Below are positions 9,270 to 18,966 of a DNA stretch of 64,000 nucleotides, one piece after another. Source of the stretch: Amycolatopsis coloradensis. GTDB taxonomy: Bacteria; Actinomycetota; Actinomycetes; Mycobacteriales; Pseudonocardiaceae. The DNA lies in contig NZ_CP150484.1 in assembly GCF_037997115.1 (NCBI RefSeq), positions 5,166,126 through 5,230,125 on the forward strand. The letters run 5' to 3'. How positions within the stretch are numbered: position 1 is the stretch's first letter; each line of letters opens with the position of its first letter. Both the position numbers and the translations under genes were made by a program. A model generated the notes under the pieces. The model did not search any database. It was not told the DNA's origin and saw only the letters and a program-made list of their open reading frames with translations.

Positions 9270-11880
9270 GGATCAACTCCGCGGTCCGGGCGGTGCGCAC
9301 CGAGCGCATCGCGATCCAGCCCGCCAGCGCCACGACGAGCACACCGACGGCGAGCACGGTCAGGGCGAGCGGGGTCGGGTCGGGCAGGGCCGACTGCGGC
9401 GGGAGGAACGTCGCCGGATCGAACCGCGGCACCGAAAGCCCCGCGACCGAGACACCGCACACGACGCCGATGACCACGGCGAGCCCGCTGAGGGTGCCCA
9501 GTTCCATCAGATGACTCGCCAGCAGGGCACGTGGCCGCATACCCATCCGCAGCACCAGAGCCCCGGCGAGCGCGTTCTGGCGCCGTCGGACTTCGACCGC
9601 GACCAGCAGCGACAGCACGGCGACCACGCCGAGCACGGCCCCGAGCAGGGCCATGAACGAGAACGTCCAGGACACCACGTAGAACGGGAGCGCGTCGAGC
9701 GCGGACTCACGGGTGACGCGGTTGACCGCCGTCATCACACCCACGGAGGCCAGCGCCTCGGTCACCCGCGTCATCGACGAGCTGGACAGCACGCTCCACT
9801 TGGGCACGGTGCGCAACTGCGCCTCGGTGAGCGATTCCCGCGAGATCACGTACCCGGCCTTGGTACCGATGATCGGGAACATCGGCAGCTCGCCGATCGC
9901 CTTGGCCTCGGCGAGACCGGCGGGCAACGTGGTCTTCTGGGCGGCGTCGTGCCCGATCCGGATCGCCGGGACGCCGGTGCCCTGGTTCGACAGACCGCTC
10001 AGCAGCCGGTCGACCTCGGCGCCGTCGAGCGGACCGAGCGTGGCGGCCTGCCGGAAGGTCCGCGGGTCCACGACCAGCACGACAGTGCCGGTGCCGGTCA
10101 GCTCACCGACGATCGTGGTGCTGCCGTCCAGTGAGGCGGGCAGCGCGACCTTCCCCGTGCCGACGACGCTTTCGGTGTCGACCCTGGTCTCGGCCCCGAC
10201 GAAGATGGCGGACTTCGTCTGCAGGGCCTCTTCCTGGCCGCGCGCGATGCCGATCCCGGTGGCCAGGGTCCCGATGGCGAGCGTGCCGATCACGAGCACA
10301 CCGGTGACCGGCGCGCGGGCGCTGGCGAGCCGCCGGATGGCCAGTTGCAGTGCAGGCCGGGACCACAGCCGGGCGCGATGCGACGCGTGCAGGGCGAGCC
10401 AGGCCAGTCGTGCGGCGACGAGCCCGACCGTCAACACGACGAACACCGGATACGTGAGCGCGAGCGGGTCGACCTGGGGGAGCGGATTGCCGATCCGTGA
10501 TCCCTTGCTGTAGTCGACGAGCCGGTTCCAGCCGAGCAGGGCGACACCGGCGGTGAGCAGTTCCCACGGGAAGAAGGCCAGGAACTTCACCTTCTTGCGC
10601 CGTCCGGAGCGGACCCTGCCGAGTTCGAACTCCCGATGGGTCCGGACGGAGATGACCCCGGCGAGCAGTGCGAGTGAGACGAGCAGGATTCCGGCCGCGA
10701 CGAGCGATCCCCAGAACGTCGCGCCATCGTCCAGTTCACCTGGTGGTCCGTAGAGCCCGAGCAACAGCCGCGCGAGCACCGCGCCCAGCGCGCCACCGGC
10801 GACGATCGGGAGCCCGAGTTCGGCGACCGCGAGCAACCCCAGCGCCCCAGGGCCGCTGCCGCGTGCCGACAGCAACCTCAGCTGCGGGTGCCGCCGCTGG
10901 TACCACTGCAACGCGACGGTGCCGATCCCCGCGCAGCCGACGAGAATGCTGATGGCCGCGAGCGGCAGGATCGAGATCAGGACGTTCGATTCCGCCTGGT
11001 TGCTGATCTCGACCGAGCGCTCGAACGGCAGCGACCCGACGATCGCGTCACCGAGGCCACGGGAGCCCAGATCCGCCTTGACCGCGGCGATGAGGGCCTT
11101 CCCCCGTTCCTCCAGGTCCTCGGCTTCGCTCACGGTCTTGGGCGGAGCCTCGTAGAACGACATGTGCAACGTCTTGATCGTCGGGACGCCCAGCGCGCGG
11201 ACCGTGTCGTCGAACGTCTTCCCGTCGTTGGCGAACATGACCGAGTCGAGCGGGTCGTTGGCGAGCCTGCTGACGACGGCGTTCCGCTGCTGCGAGCACC
11301 ACCAGCGCGGCGCCGGGTCGGGAAGGTCGCGGTACAGCCCGGTCACCGGAGGTATCGGGGTGCCCTTGATGCTCGGCGTGGCTCCGACCTTGATGTTCTC
11401 CGCCCCGGCGACGACGGTGCCGAGCAGGAACCCGGCGCCCGCGGATCCGCTCGTCACGTCGAGGTGGCCCTGCGTCGCCTGGTCACGATGGGCGAGAACG
11501 ACCTTGTAGTTGGGGTCGCCGTTGAACTCGGTGCCGTAGAGATACGGCGTGTAGCGGGAGGTGACCGGCGCGGGAAAGCCATGCGCCGCGGCGTTCCGGC
11601 GGACCGAGTCGACGACCTGCGGAGCCACCGCGGCGGGCACGTTGTCCTTGCTGAAGACCGGCCCGTAGTAGTCCGGGCACACGATGCCGGACTGATGCGT
11701 GACGGCCGCGCCACCCGCGGCCGAGGCCTGCAGGACGGCGGCAGTCCCGAGAAAACAGGCCAGCAACGCGGTCACCGCGGCGATGATCAAAGTCAGGGGA
11801 CTGGTCAGTGCCGCTTTCGGAGCCGCTCGCCACGGCATCGTCACCCTGGGCCCGCCGGGAGCCCCCCACCTCACCCGCAT
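9262..11880 (-). CDS. FtsX/MacB-like ABC permease, large duplicated form
   Basis: Membrane permease of 872 residues. An N-terminal helix lies around residues 30-50, followed by a ~220-residue extracytoplasmic region. A first FtsX-like helix cluster (about 290-480) comes next, then a second extracytoplasmic region, and a second helix cluster near the C-terminus (LGAVLGVVAVLSLLVAVEV, TLSGLAVVIGVVCGVSVAG). This doubling matches single-chain ABC3-type permeases paired with two ATPases. The start at 11880 is the longest; ATG 11838, with AGGGTG 4 bases before it, is a good alternative. It is the first gene of the operon. Exported substrate unknown. Confidence 0.8.
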   Translation of the reverse strand: MRVRWGAPGGPRVTMPWRAAPKAALTSPLTLIIAAVTALLACFLGTAAVLQASAAGGAAVTHQSGIVCPDYYGPVFSKDNVPAAVAPQVVDSVRRNAAAHGFPAPVTSRYTPYLYGTEFNGDPNYKVVLAHRDQATQGHLDVTSGSAGAGFLLGTVVAGAENIKVGATPSIKGTPIPPVTGLYRDLPDPAPRWWCSQQRNAVVSRLANDPLDSVMFANDGKTFDDTVRALGVPTIKTLHMSFYEAPPKTVSEAEDLEERGKALIAAVKADLGSRGLGDAIVGSLPFERSVEISNQAESNVLISILPLAAISILVGCAGIGTVALQWYQRRHPQLRLLSARGSGPGALGLLAVAELGLPIVAGGALGAVLARLLLGLYGPPGELDDGATFWGSLVAAGILLVSLALLAGVISVRTHREFELGRVRSGRRKKVKFLAFFPWELLTAGVALLGWNRLVDYSKGSRIGNPLPQVDPLALTYPVFVVLTVGLVAARLAWLALHASHRARLWSRPALQLAIRRLASARAPVTGVLVIGTLAIGTLATGIGIARGQEEALQTKSAIFVGAETRVDTESVVGTGKVALPASLDGSTTIVGELTGTGTVVLVVDPRTFRQAATLGPLDGAEVDRLLSGLSNQGTGVPAIRIGHDAAQKTTLPAGLAEAKAIGELPMFPIIGTKAGYVISRESLTEAQLRTVPKWSVLSSSSMTRVTEALASVGVMTAVNRVTRESALDALPFYVVSWTFSFMALLGAVLGVVAVLSLLVAVEVRRRQNALAGALVLRMGMRPRALLASHLMELGTLSGLAVVIGVVCGVSVAGLSVPRFDPATFLPPQSALPDPTPLALTVLAVGVLVVALAGWIAMRSVRTARTAELIRA

Positions 11881-11985
11881 GGATACGCACGCTACCGGTC
11901 ACGGCGCTCCGGCGACAGGAAGAAATCACCGTTTGTTGCTGACGTGAAGTAAGGCCTGGTCCATTGTGGTGACACGGGTGCGTGC

Positions 11986-14900
11986 TCACTGACTGTCCGT
12001 CACCAATTGATCGATGGGTGTCGTCTCACCCGCCTCGCACTCCGCCGAGTATGCGGTTTCTCCGAGCGCCGCGACGATCACGCCGGTGATCCTGTCGACG
12101 TCGTCGCGTTCGGCTTTCGGCAGGGGAGCACCCACCGAGCGCCGCGAAGCCGCCGCGGCACCGAGCAGCCGCGCGGCCAGGCGATACGAGCCGGCTGCCG
12201 CCTCCGCGCCGGCCAGGCCCTCGAGACCGAGCGCGATCGCACGGGGATCCTCGCTCTGGCAAGCGATCGCGAGACCGTCCAGGTGGAGCCGCTTCGCCGC
12301 CACCGTGTCTCCGCGTTGCTCGGCGATGAACCCGAGCTCCGCCAGGATCAGGGTGCTGCCCGCTTCGGACTCCACCCGGCGATGCCAGTCCAGTATGGAC
12401 AGCAGCCGCCGCTCGGCCTCATCGAACAGCCCCTGGCGCCGTGCGCCGAGCGCGAGCCCGGTCTCGGCGTACACCTCACCGGGTTTGAAACTGTGCTCGA
12501 CGGCCAAGGTCCTGGCCCGCTCGTGGAACTCCTTCGCTCCTTCGAAATCGCCAGTGAGCAGCGCCGTCCGGCCCAGCCACGACAGTTTGTAGGAGACCTC
12601 CGGCCACAACTCCAGTTCCTCCGCGCGGCGAAGGCTTTCCCGATGGACGCGGGCGGCGTGGTCGTAATCCCCGGCGATCGACGCCAGCATGCCGATGACG
12701 AACGAAGCCTGAAGCCAGCCCCAGCGTTCGCCGAGCCCGTCGAAGATGCCGGCGCTCTGCGCCGCGATCCGGCCACCCCCGGTGAGGTCGCCACCGGCGA
12801 TCAGGTGGGCCGCCCTGTCGCTCAGCGCGGCGGCGGCGCTCCAGTCGTCACCGATGTCCCGGGCGGTTTCCAGCGCGCCGACCGTGAGCTTCTCCGCCCG
12901 GCACAGGTCGCCGACCGTGGACCACGCGTAGCCGAGGAACCACAAGGTCCGTGCCCGTACGAGAGGATCGGTGATACCCCACGCGATCTCTTCCGCCGCT
13001 CCGTCCGTGCCGGTGCCGTCGAGCACGGCGATCCCGGTGCGCCAGCCGAGAGCCTGCGCGTATTCGTCGCCGGTGCCCGCCTCGGTGCCGAGCACGAGGT
13101 CCAGCGAGCGCTTGGCCTCGGTGAGCCGTCCGCGGAGGAACCAGAACCACGCCGTCGCGTTCACCAGCCGCGACGCGAGCCGATGTTCTCCTTGCCGCAG
13201 CAGCGTTTCCAGTGCGCGCCGGGTGTTGGCTCCTTCAGCGTCCAGCCTGTCGAGCCAGCGCCGCTGCTCCCTCCCGCGCAGGCCCGTGTCCCCGCGTTCG
13301 GCCAGCTCGACGTGGAAACGGGCGTGCCGCAAGTACAGGTCGTCGAGTTCGCCCGCCTGCTGGGCGTGGTCCAAGGCGTATGCCGACACGGACTCCAGGA
13401 GCCGGAACCGCGGTTCACCCGATCTGCCGGGCCTGCTGACCACCAGCGACCTGTCGACGAGCCGGGACAGGAGATCCAGCACGTCACCGGCGGCGATCTC
13501 GCCGCCGGCGCAGACCGACTCGGCCGTGTCGAGGCCGCAGCCCTCGGCGTGGACGGCGAGCCTGCGCAGCACGATCTGCTCGGGTTCGCTCAGCAGGCTC
13601 CAGCTCCAGTCGATCATCGCCCGGAGCGTCTGCTGGCGACGCGGCCCGCCTCGCCTGCCCGACGACAGCAGGGCGAACCGGTCGTCGAGGCGGGCGAGGA
13701 GTTCGTGCACGCCCAGCGTCCGCACGCGGGTGGCGGCGAGTTCGAGCGCCAGCGGGATGCCGTCGAGCGTGCGGCAGATCCGGGCGACCACGGCCGCGTT
13801 CTCCGCGTCGAGTGCGAACCCCGGCGCGGCCGCCGCGGCACGCGCGGCGAACAACCGGACCGCGCTCGACTCCCGCACGGCGGCGAAATCCGGCAGCTCG
13901 GGCAGCTCCAGCGGTGGAACCGCCCAGACGTTCTCCCCTGGCAACCCGAGCGGCTCCTGGCTGGTGGCGAGCACACGCAGCCGGGGCGCCGCCGCGAGCA
14001 GTCTTTCCACCAATGCCGCGACCGGCTCGACGACCTGTTCACAGTTGTCCAGGACCAGCAGGATCTCCTTGTCCCGCAAGGCATCGGCCAGCGACTGGGA
14101 CAGCGTTCCGGCCGACGTCGCGTCCTCCCGGAGATCCAGCACGGCCGCCAGGACGACGGCGACGAGATCCTCGGGCGGGCACGTCGGGCACTCGACGTTG
14201 TCCAGACCCGCCAGCTCGACGAGCCAGGTGCCGTCGCCCATCACGACCTTCGACGCGGCCTCGATGGCGAGCCTGGTCTTGCCAACACCGCCGGGGCCGG
14301 TGAGGGTGACCAGCCGTGCGTCGGTGACGAGCGCTACGACCTCCTTGACCGCAGTCGTGCGGCCGATCAGCTCGGTCACCGCCTCCGGCAGGTTCCCGCG
14401 TACCGGCCCGGCGGCGCGGACTGGCTCGAGGTCCGGACTGCGGGTGAGGACCGCCTGGTGCAACGCCGCGAGCTCCGGCCCCGGTTCGAGACCGGATTCG
14501 TCACGCAGGCGGGCGCGCAGTTCGGCGTAGGTCTCGAGAGCTTCGCTGTGCCTTCCGGCCGCGTACAACGCGCGCATCAGCAGGCCGCGGAGCCGTTCCC
14601 TCAGCGGATGGCGCGAGACCAGCGCGGCCAGCTCCCCGGTGAGGACGCCGTGCTCGCCGAGCGCCAGCCGGGCTTCGGCTCGCTCCTCTTCGGCGAGCAG
14701 CCTTTCCTCCTCCAACCGCTGAGCAGCGGCGACGGCGAACGGCTCGTCCTCGAATCCGGCGTACGCGGGCCCTCGCCACAACGCCAGCGCATCCGCCAGC
14801 AGTGCGGCACGGGCGCGCGGGTCGACGGCGTCGCGGGCCCGGGCGGTGAGCGCGCGGAACCGATGGACGTCCAGGTCACCCGGCTCGACGGCGAGGACGT

Positions 14901-15174
14901 ACCCGGCCGGTTGGTGCGTCACGAGTTCCCGCGCGCCAGGCTCGGCGCGATCCAGCGCGCGGCGCAACTGGGAGATCTTCGTCTGCAGGGTGTTGCCCGG
15001 ATTGCCCGGCGGATGCTCGCCCCATAGGTCGTCGGTCAGCGACGACACCGACGCCGCCCTGCCGTCGCGGCTCAGCAGCCCGGCGAGCAGGAGGCGGACC
15101 TTCGCCTCGGGCACGACGACGGGCTCGCCCGCGGTCGTCCACACGGCGAGTGGTCCCAGCACTCCGAATCGCAC
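11986..15174 (-). CDS. AfsR/SARP-family transcriptional regulator with NB-ARC and TPR-like domains
   Basis: Transcription activator, 1062 residues. Residues 1-95 form the OmpR-like winged helix of SARPs (MRFGVLGPLAVW... and ISQLRRALD). About 96-245 is the bacterial activator domain (BTAD). A P-loop NTPase follows, with Walker A LTGPGGVGKTR near residue 290 and a second ATPase motif ILLVLDNCEQVV near 370. The C-terminal ~400 residues are helical repeats of TPR type. It is divergent from two imine-reductase-like genes, with three CGTGCGCG direct repeats in the 94-base gap, as expected of a SARP target. It probably responds to nucleotide binding and a signal sensed by the repeat domain; the signal is unknown. 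Confidence 0.88.
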   Translation of the reverse strand: MRFGVLGPLAVWTTAGEPVVVPEAKVRLLLAGLLSRDGRAASVSSLTDDLWGEHPPGNPGNTLQTKISQLRRALDRAEPGARELVTHQPAGYVLAVEPGDLDVHRFRALTARARDAVDPRARAALLADALALWRGPAYAGFEDEPFAVAAAQRLEEERLLAEEERAEARLALGEHGVLTGELAALVSRHPLRERLRGLLMRALYAAGRHSEALETYAELRARLRDESGLEPGPELAALHQAVLTRSPDLEPVRAAGPVRGNLPEAVTELIGRTTAVKEVVALVTDARLVTLTGPGGVGKTRLAIEAASKVVMGDGTWLVELAGLDNVECPTCPPEDLVAVVLAAVLDLREDATSAGTLSQSLADALRDKEILLVLDNCEQVVEPVAALVERLLAAAPRLRVLATSQEPLGLPGENVWAVPPLELPELPDFAAVRESSAVRLFAARAAAAAPGFALDAENAAVVARICRTLDGIPLALELAATRVRTLGVHELLARLDDRFALLSSGRRGGPRRQQTLRAMIDWSWSLLSEPEQIVLRRLAVHAEGCGLDTAESVCAGGEIAAGDVLDLLSRLVDRSLVVSRPGRSGEPRFRLLESVSAYALDHAQQAGELDDLYLRHARFHVELAERGDTGLRGREQRRWLDRLDAEGANTRRALETLLRQGEHRLASRLVNATAWFWFLRGRLTEAKRSLDLVLGTEAGTGDEYAQALGWRTGIAVLDGTGTDGAAEEIAWGITDPLVRARTLWFLGYAWSTVGDLCRAEKLTVGALETARDIGDDWSAAAALSDRAAHLIAGGDLTGGGRIAAQSAGIFDGLGERWGWLQASFVIGMLASIAGDYDHAARVHRESLRRAEELELWPEVSYKLSWLGRTALLTGDFEGAKEFHERARTLAVEHSFKPGEVYAETGLALGARRQGLFDEAERRLLSILDWHRRVESEAGSTLILAELGFIAEQRGDTVAAKRLHLDGLAIACQSEDPRAIALGLEGLAGAEAAAGSYRLAARLLGAAAASRRSVGAPLPKAERDDVDRITGVIVAALGETAYSAECEAGETTPIDQLVTDSQ

Positions 15175-15206
15175 GAACCGACGTTAGCGCGGAGCACCGA
15201 CAAGAT

Positions 15207-15252
15207 CGTGCGCGAGGCCGTGCGCGGACCCGCAGCGATCCGTGCGCGGACC
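15207..15252 (+). promoter_or_regulatory. Direct repeats, putative SARP operator
   Basis: CGTGCGCG occurs at 15207, 15219 and 15241; the last two extend to CGTGCGCGGACC and lie exactly 22 bases apart, two helical turns. SARPs bind direct heptamer-like repeats spaced by 11 or 22 bases near the -35 region. The array lies between the divergent SARP gene and the first imine-reductase-like gene (ATG 15269). Confidence 0.55.
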
Positions 15253-15268
15253 GCGTCACGGTAGTCCC

Positions 15269-16144
15269 ATGAGCGAACACGGCAAGACCCCGGTGACGGT
15301 ACTGGGGCTGGGCGCGATGGGAACCGCGCTCGTAGAGGCACTACTGGCCGCGGGACATCCCGTCACCGCGTGGAACCGGACCGCGAGCCGCGCCGAGGCG
15401 GTGGCGGCGAAGGGAGCTTCGGTCGCTTCGACCGTCGAGGAGGCTCTCGCGGCGAACCAGATCGTGATCGCCTGCCTGCTCGACTACGACTCGGTGCACG
15501 AGGTCCTCGACCCGGTGGCGTCCGAGCTCAAGGGACGGCAGCTGATCAATCTGACCAACGGCACCCCCGGCCAGGCGCGCGAAATGGGTGCTTGGGCCGA
15601 GGAACTGGGCGCGGAGTACCTGGACGGCGGGATCATGGCCGTCCCGCCGATGATCGGCACCGCCGCGGCGTTCATCTTCTACAGCGGATCGGGCACGGTC
15701 TTCGGCCGGGCACGCACCGCGCTCGACACCTTCGGCGGCGCCAACTACCTCGGCGCGGACCCCGGACTGGCGCCCCTGCACGACATCGCGCTGCTCAGCG
15801 GGATGTACGGGCACTTCATCGGCGTCATCCAGGCGTATGCGCTGGTCGGCTCGGCGGGGGTCAAGGCGCGGGAATTCGCGCCGCTGCTCCGAGCCTGGAT
15901 CGACGCGATGAGCGGCTTTCTGGAGCGCGCGGCCGAGCAGATCGACGATGGCGACTACGTGACCGACGTCGTGTCGAACATCGCGATGCAGGCGGCCGCC
16001 TACCCGAACCTCGCCAGGGCCGCGGCGGACCAAGGCATCAGCGCCGAACTGCTCATCCCGCTGCAGTCGCTGATGGACAAGCGGGTCGCCGACGGACACG
16101 GCGCCGAAGACCTGATCGGCGTCATCGAACTCCTCAAAAAGTAA
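15269..16144 (+). CDS. Imine reductase-like NAD(P)-dependent oxidoreductase, Asp type
   Basis: Soluble dehydrogenase of the 6-phosphogluconate/beta-hydroxyacid dehydrogenase superfamily, 291 residues, closest in pattern to imine reductases. The Rossmann motif GLGAMG is near the start, followed by AWNRTASRAEA, an NADPH-type phosphate contact. The catalytic-position residue in the C-terminal helical domain is Asp172 (APLHDIALLSGMY). Asp at this place is typical of one stereochemical class of imine reductases. It is 10 bases upstream of a second homologue carrying Tyr at that place. The start ATG 15269 has a weak RBS; no better start exists. Natural substrate unknown. Confidence 0.8.
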   Translation: MSEHGKTPVTVLGLGAMGTALVEALLAAGHPVTAWNRTASRAEAVAAKGASVASTVEEALAANQIVIACLLDYDSVHEVLDPVASELKGRQLINLTNGTPGQAREMGAWAEELGAEYLDGGIMAVPPMIGTAAAFIFYSGSGTVFGRARTALDTFGGANYLGADPGLAPLHDIALLSGMYGHFIGVIQAYALVGSAGVKAREFAPLLRAWIDAMSGFLERAAEQIDDGDYVTDVVSNIAMQAAAYPNLARAAADQGISAELLIPLQSLMDKRVADGHGAEDLIGVIELLKK

Positions 16145-16154
16145 AGGAAGAACA

Positions 16155-17015
16155 ATGATCACACTGATCGGGCTCGGCCCGATGGGACAGGCCATGGTCC
16201 GGGTACTCCTGGAGAACGGCCACGGAGTGACCGTCTGGAACCGCACCGCCGCCCGCGCGGACGACGTCGTCGCGGCGGGTGCCGTGCGCGCCGCGACTCC
16301 TGCGGACGCGGTGGCGGCGTCGGACCTGGTGCTGCTGAGCCTCACCGACTACGCCGCCATGTACGACATCCTCGGCAAGGCCGAGGACGCACTGGCGGGC
16401 AAGGTGATCGTCAACCTCAGCTCGGACACACCGGAGAAGACGCGCGAAGCCGCGGACTGGGTCAAGGCCCGTGGCGGGCAGTTCGTCGCGGGTGGCGTGA
16501 TGGTGCCCGCCGAGCTGGTGGGCAAGGAGGAGGCGTACGTCTTCTACAGCGGCCCGGCCGACGTGTTCGAGAAGCACCGCGAGACCCTGGCGCTGATCGG
16601 GCGTCCGGACTTCCTCGGTGAGGACGTCCGGCTGGCACAGCTGTTCTACCAGGCGCAGCTGGACGTCTTCCTGACCTCGCTTTCGGTGTTCATGCACGCG
16701 AGCGCGCTGGTGAAATCCGCCGGTGTGCCGGTGGAGAAGTTCGTCCCGTACGCCAAGGACAACTTCAAGATGATGGATTTCTACCTGGACGCCGCCGCCG
16801 TGCAGATCGAGAAGGGCGAGCACCCCGGCGACGACGCCAGCGTGACCATGATGGGCGCGACGGCCGACCACATCGTCCAGGCGAGCCGGGACGCCGGGGT
16901 CGACCTGGCCCTGCCCGAGGCGGTCAAGTCGCACTACGACCGGGCGATCGCCGCCGGACACGGACGTAGCTCGTGGACCAGCCTTTTCGAGATCATCAAG
17001 GCGGACCGCAAGTAA
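16155..17015 (+). CDS. Imine reductase-like NAD(P)-dependent oxidoreductase, Tyr type
   Basis: 286 residues, same family as its upstream neighbour. Rossmann motif GLGPMG, phosphate-contact motif VWNRTAARADD, and the family signature NLSSDTPEKTREAADWVKAR. At the position of Asp172 in the neighbour it has Tyr165 (AQLFYQAQLDVF), the residue of the other stereochemical class. RBS AAAGGAAGA (16142-16150) lies 4 bases before the ATG. Both genes likely form one transcript controlled by the divergent SARP. The pair may act as complementary-selectivity reductases or as a heteromer; this is inference. Confidence 0.8.
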   Translation: MITLIGLGPMGQAMVRVLLENGHGVTVWNRTAARADDVVAAGAVRAATPADAVAASDLVLLSLTDYAAMYDILGKAEDALAGKVIVNLSSDTPEKTREAADWVKARGGQFVAGGVMVPAELVGKEEAYVFYSGPADVFEKHRETLALIGRPDFLGEDVRLAQLFYQAQLDVFLTSLSVFMHASALVKSAGVPVEKFVPYAKDNFKMMDFYLDAAAVQIEKGEHPGDDASVTMMGATADHIVQASRDAGVDLALPEAVKSHYDRAIAAGHGRSSWTSLFEIIKADRK

Positions 17016-17044
17016 GTGCCCGGGCTCGTGCGGCCACCAAGGTC

Positions 17045-17091
17045 GTGAAGGCCTCCTTGCCTACCCTGAGGGTTGGCAAGGAGGCCTTCAC
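17045..17091. repeat. Hairpin repeat, family A, copy 2 (inverted)
   Basis: Exact reverse complement of the 47-bp unit at 6-52, including its loop. It lies between convergent genes, and its right arm contains the stop codon of the lysR gene (17088-17090), so the element both terminates transcription and closes that reading frame. Confidence 0.85.
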
Positions 17092-17984
17092 AGACCGGCC
17101 GAAGGGCGAGTTTCGCTCACGACGCCCAGAATCTCCAGGAAGGCCTTCGCCGCCGGAGTGACCGTGAAGCGGTTCCAGACGAGGTGTTCGATCCGCGCGG
17201 GCGCGTCCCGCACCGGCACGGTGACCACGTCGGTCAGGTTCGGCACGAATTTCGACGGCAGCAGCGCCACCCCCAATCCCTGATGGATCAGCCGCGCCAT
17301 GAAATCGGCGGCCGTCACCTCGAAGGCGACTTCCCGGGTCACTCCCGCCGCGGCGAAGGCCTGATCCGTCTGGGCACGCCCCGCGGATCCGGACGGGAAG
17401 TCGACGAACACCTCCGAAGAAAGCCGCTTCAAGTCCACTTCGGACTCGACGGCGAGAGGATGCCCGGGAGCCACCACGGCGATCAGATCGTCCCGGCCCA
17501 GCTCGCAGGTGGCCACGCCGTCCGGCCGGTCGGTCACCGGGAGACCGAGGAACGCGACCTCGATCGCACCGTCCTTGATCTGCTCCACCAGTTGCCCGCT
17601 CGCCCCGACCCGCAGCCCGATCCGGACGTGCGGATACCGGCCGCGGAAGGTCTGCAGGGCGGCCGGGACGTCGACCGCCGCGACGGTCGGGATCACACCG
17701 ACGGTGAGCCGCCCGCGGATCTCGCCGACGGCCGCCGCGACCTCTGATCCGGCCCGCTCCGCGGCCTCGAGGCATTGCCTGGCGGCGGGCAGGAACGCCT
17801 CGCCGGCGGCGGTGAGCCGCACCCGTCGGCTCGTGCGCTCGAACAGCCGCGCGCCGAGTTCTCGTTCCAGCCGCGCGATCTGGTGGCTCAACGCCGACTG
17901 CACGACGAGACACCGTTGCGCGGCACGCGTGAAGCTGTTCGTTTCCGCCACGGCCACGACGTATCGCATCTGCTGAAGCTCCAT
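17088..17984 (-). CDS. LysR-family transcriptional regulator
   Basis: DNA-binding regulator, 298 residues. The N-terminal helix-turn-helix is typical (MELQQMRYVVAVAE, FTRAAQRC, QSALSHQIARLERELGARLF), followed by the periplasmic-binding-protein-like effector domain (RLTVGVIPTVAAV). The start ATG 17984 is the usual LysR start; an in-frame ATG six codons upstream is less likely. The last residues and stop come from a repeat element. It is divergent from an EamA exporter with a LysR-type inverted repeat between them, so it probably controls that exporter. The effector is unknown. Confidence 0.87.
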   Translation of the reverse strand: MELQQMRYVVAVAETNSFTRAAQRCLVVQSALSHQIARLERELGARLFERTSRRVRLTAAGEAFLPAARQCLEAAERAGSEVAAAVGEIRGRLTVGVIPTVAAVDVPAALQTFRGRYPHVRIGLRVGASGQLVEQIKDGAIEVAFLGLPVTDRPDGVATCELGRDDLIAVVAPGHPLAVESEVDLKRLSSEVFVDFPSGSAGRAQTDQAFAAAGVTREVAFEVTAADFMARLIHQGLGVALLPSKFVPNLTDVVTVPVRDAPARIEHLVWNRFTVTPAAKAFLEILGVVSETRPSAGL

Positions 17985-17985
17985 G

Positions 17986-18010
17986 GATCCATCTTGAATC
18001 ATGATGGATC
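17986..18010. promoter_or_regulatory. LysR-type operator between lysR and eamA genes
   Basis: Inverted repeat GATCCATC (17986-17993) and GATGGATC (18003-18010) with a 9-base spacer, immediately upstream of the lysR start and 54 bases before the exporter start. Arrangement and length fit a LysR box of T-N11-A type. Confidence 0.6.
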
Positions 18011-18063
18011 AAGTGACAAACATGTGTTGGACTCATTGATCGTCGGCGTCGAAGCTGGGACAC

Positions 18064-18966
18064 GTGAAAACGCTGACGACCACACCGCTCGCCGCAGGTC
18101 TCGCCGGAACCGCGCTGACCGCCTTCGCCCCCATGGTCTGGGGGACGACCTACGTGGTCACCACCGAACTACTTCCGCCCGGACATCCGCTCTTCGCAGG
18201 GCTCATGCGCGCCTTGCCCGCCGGACTGATCGCGCTCGCCATCACCCGCACGCTCCCGCGCGGCACCTGGTTGCTGAAGGCCGCCGCGCTCGGCGTCCTC
18301 AACATCGGGATGTTCTTCCCCCTGCTGTTCGTGGCCGCCGAACGGTTGCCCGGCGGAGTCGCGGCCACGCTCGGCGCCGCCCAGCCGCTGCTCGTCGCGA
18401 TCCTCGCCGTGGCCGTGTTGCGCCAGAGCCCCTCCGCGTGGCGGTTCGCCTGGGGGATCGTCGGTATCGTGGGTGTCGGCCTGGTGGTGATCGGACCCGC
18501 GGCGGGCTTCGACCTGATCGGGGTGCTCGCCGGACTCGGTGGCGCGGGCACCATGGCGCTCGGCGTCACGCTCACCAAACGATGGGGACGCCCTGCCGAC
18601 GTCGGGCCGACCGCGTTCGCCTCGTGGCAGCTCACCGCGGGCGGGTTGTTCCTGGTGCCGGTGACCTTCCTCTTCGAAGGCGCACCGCCCGCCATCGACC
18701 TGAACGCGGCCCTCGGCTACCTCTGGCTCGGGCTGATCGGCGGCCTGCTCGCCTACGTCCTGTGGTTCCGCGGCATCACATCCCTGCCGGTCACCTCGGT
18801 CGCGGTCCTCGGCCTGCTCTCGCCGATGGTCGCCGCGGTCCTCGGCGCCGCGCTGCTCGGTCAGTCGCTCGGGCCGATCCAGCTCGCCGGTTTCGCGCTC
18901 GCCCTGGCCTCGATCGTGGCAGGCCAGATCACCCCGAAGAGCAAGCAGGAAGGCGTCGTCCGATGA
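18064..18966 (+). CDS. EamA/DMT-family membrane transporter
   Basis: Drug/metabolite transporter of 300 residues with about ten membrane helices and the EamA duplication (two five-helix halves; conserved WGTTYVVTTELLPPGHP in the first). It probably exports a small metabolite or amino acid. GTG start at 18064; an alternative start further in would lose helix 1. It is divergent from the LysR gene and probably under its control. Its stop overlaps the ATG of a short broken gene by four bases. Confidence 0.85.
   Translation: MKTLTTTPLAAGLAGTALTAFAPMVWGTTYVVTTELLPPGHPLFAGLMRALPAGLIALAITRTLPRGTWLLKAAALGVLNIGMFFPLLFVAAERLPGGVAATLGAAQPLLVAILAVAVLRQSPSAWRFAWGIVGIVGVGLVVIGPAAGFDLIGVLAGLGGAGTMALGVTLTKRWGRPADVGPTAFASWQLTAGGLFLVPVTFLFEGAPPAIDLNAALGYLWLGLIGGLLAYVLWFRGITSLPVTSVAVLGLLSPMVAAVLGAALLGQSLGPIQLAGFALALASIVAGQITPKSKQEGVVR

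Noticed and set aside
12007-15027. A 1006-codon open frame antisense to the AfsR/SARP gene
   Set aside because: It is a mirror of high-GC codon bias; the minus strand encodes recognisable SARP, NB-ARC and repeat domains while this frame has Arg/Pro-rich random composition.
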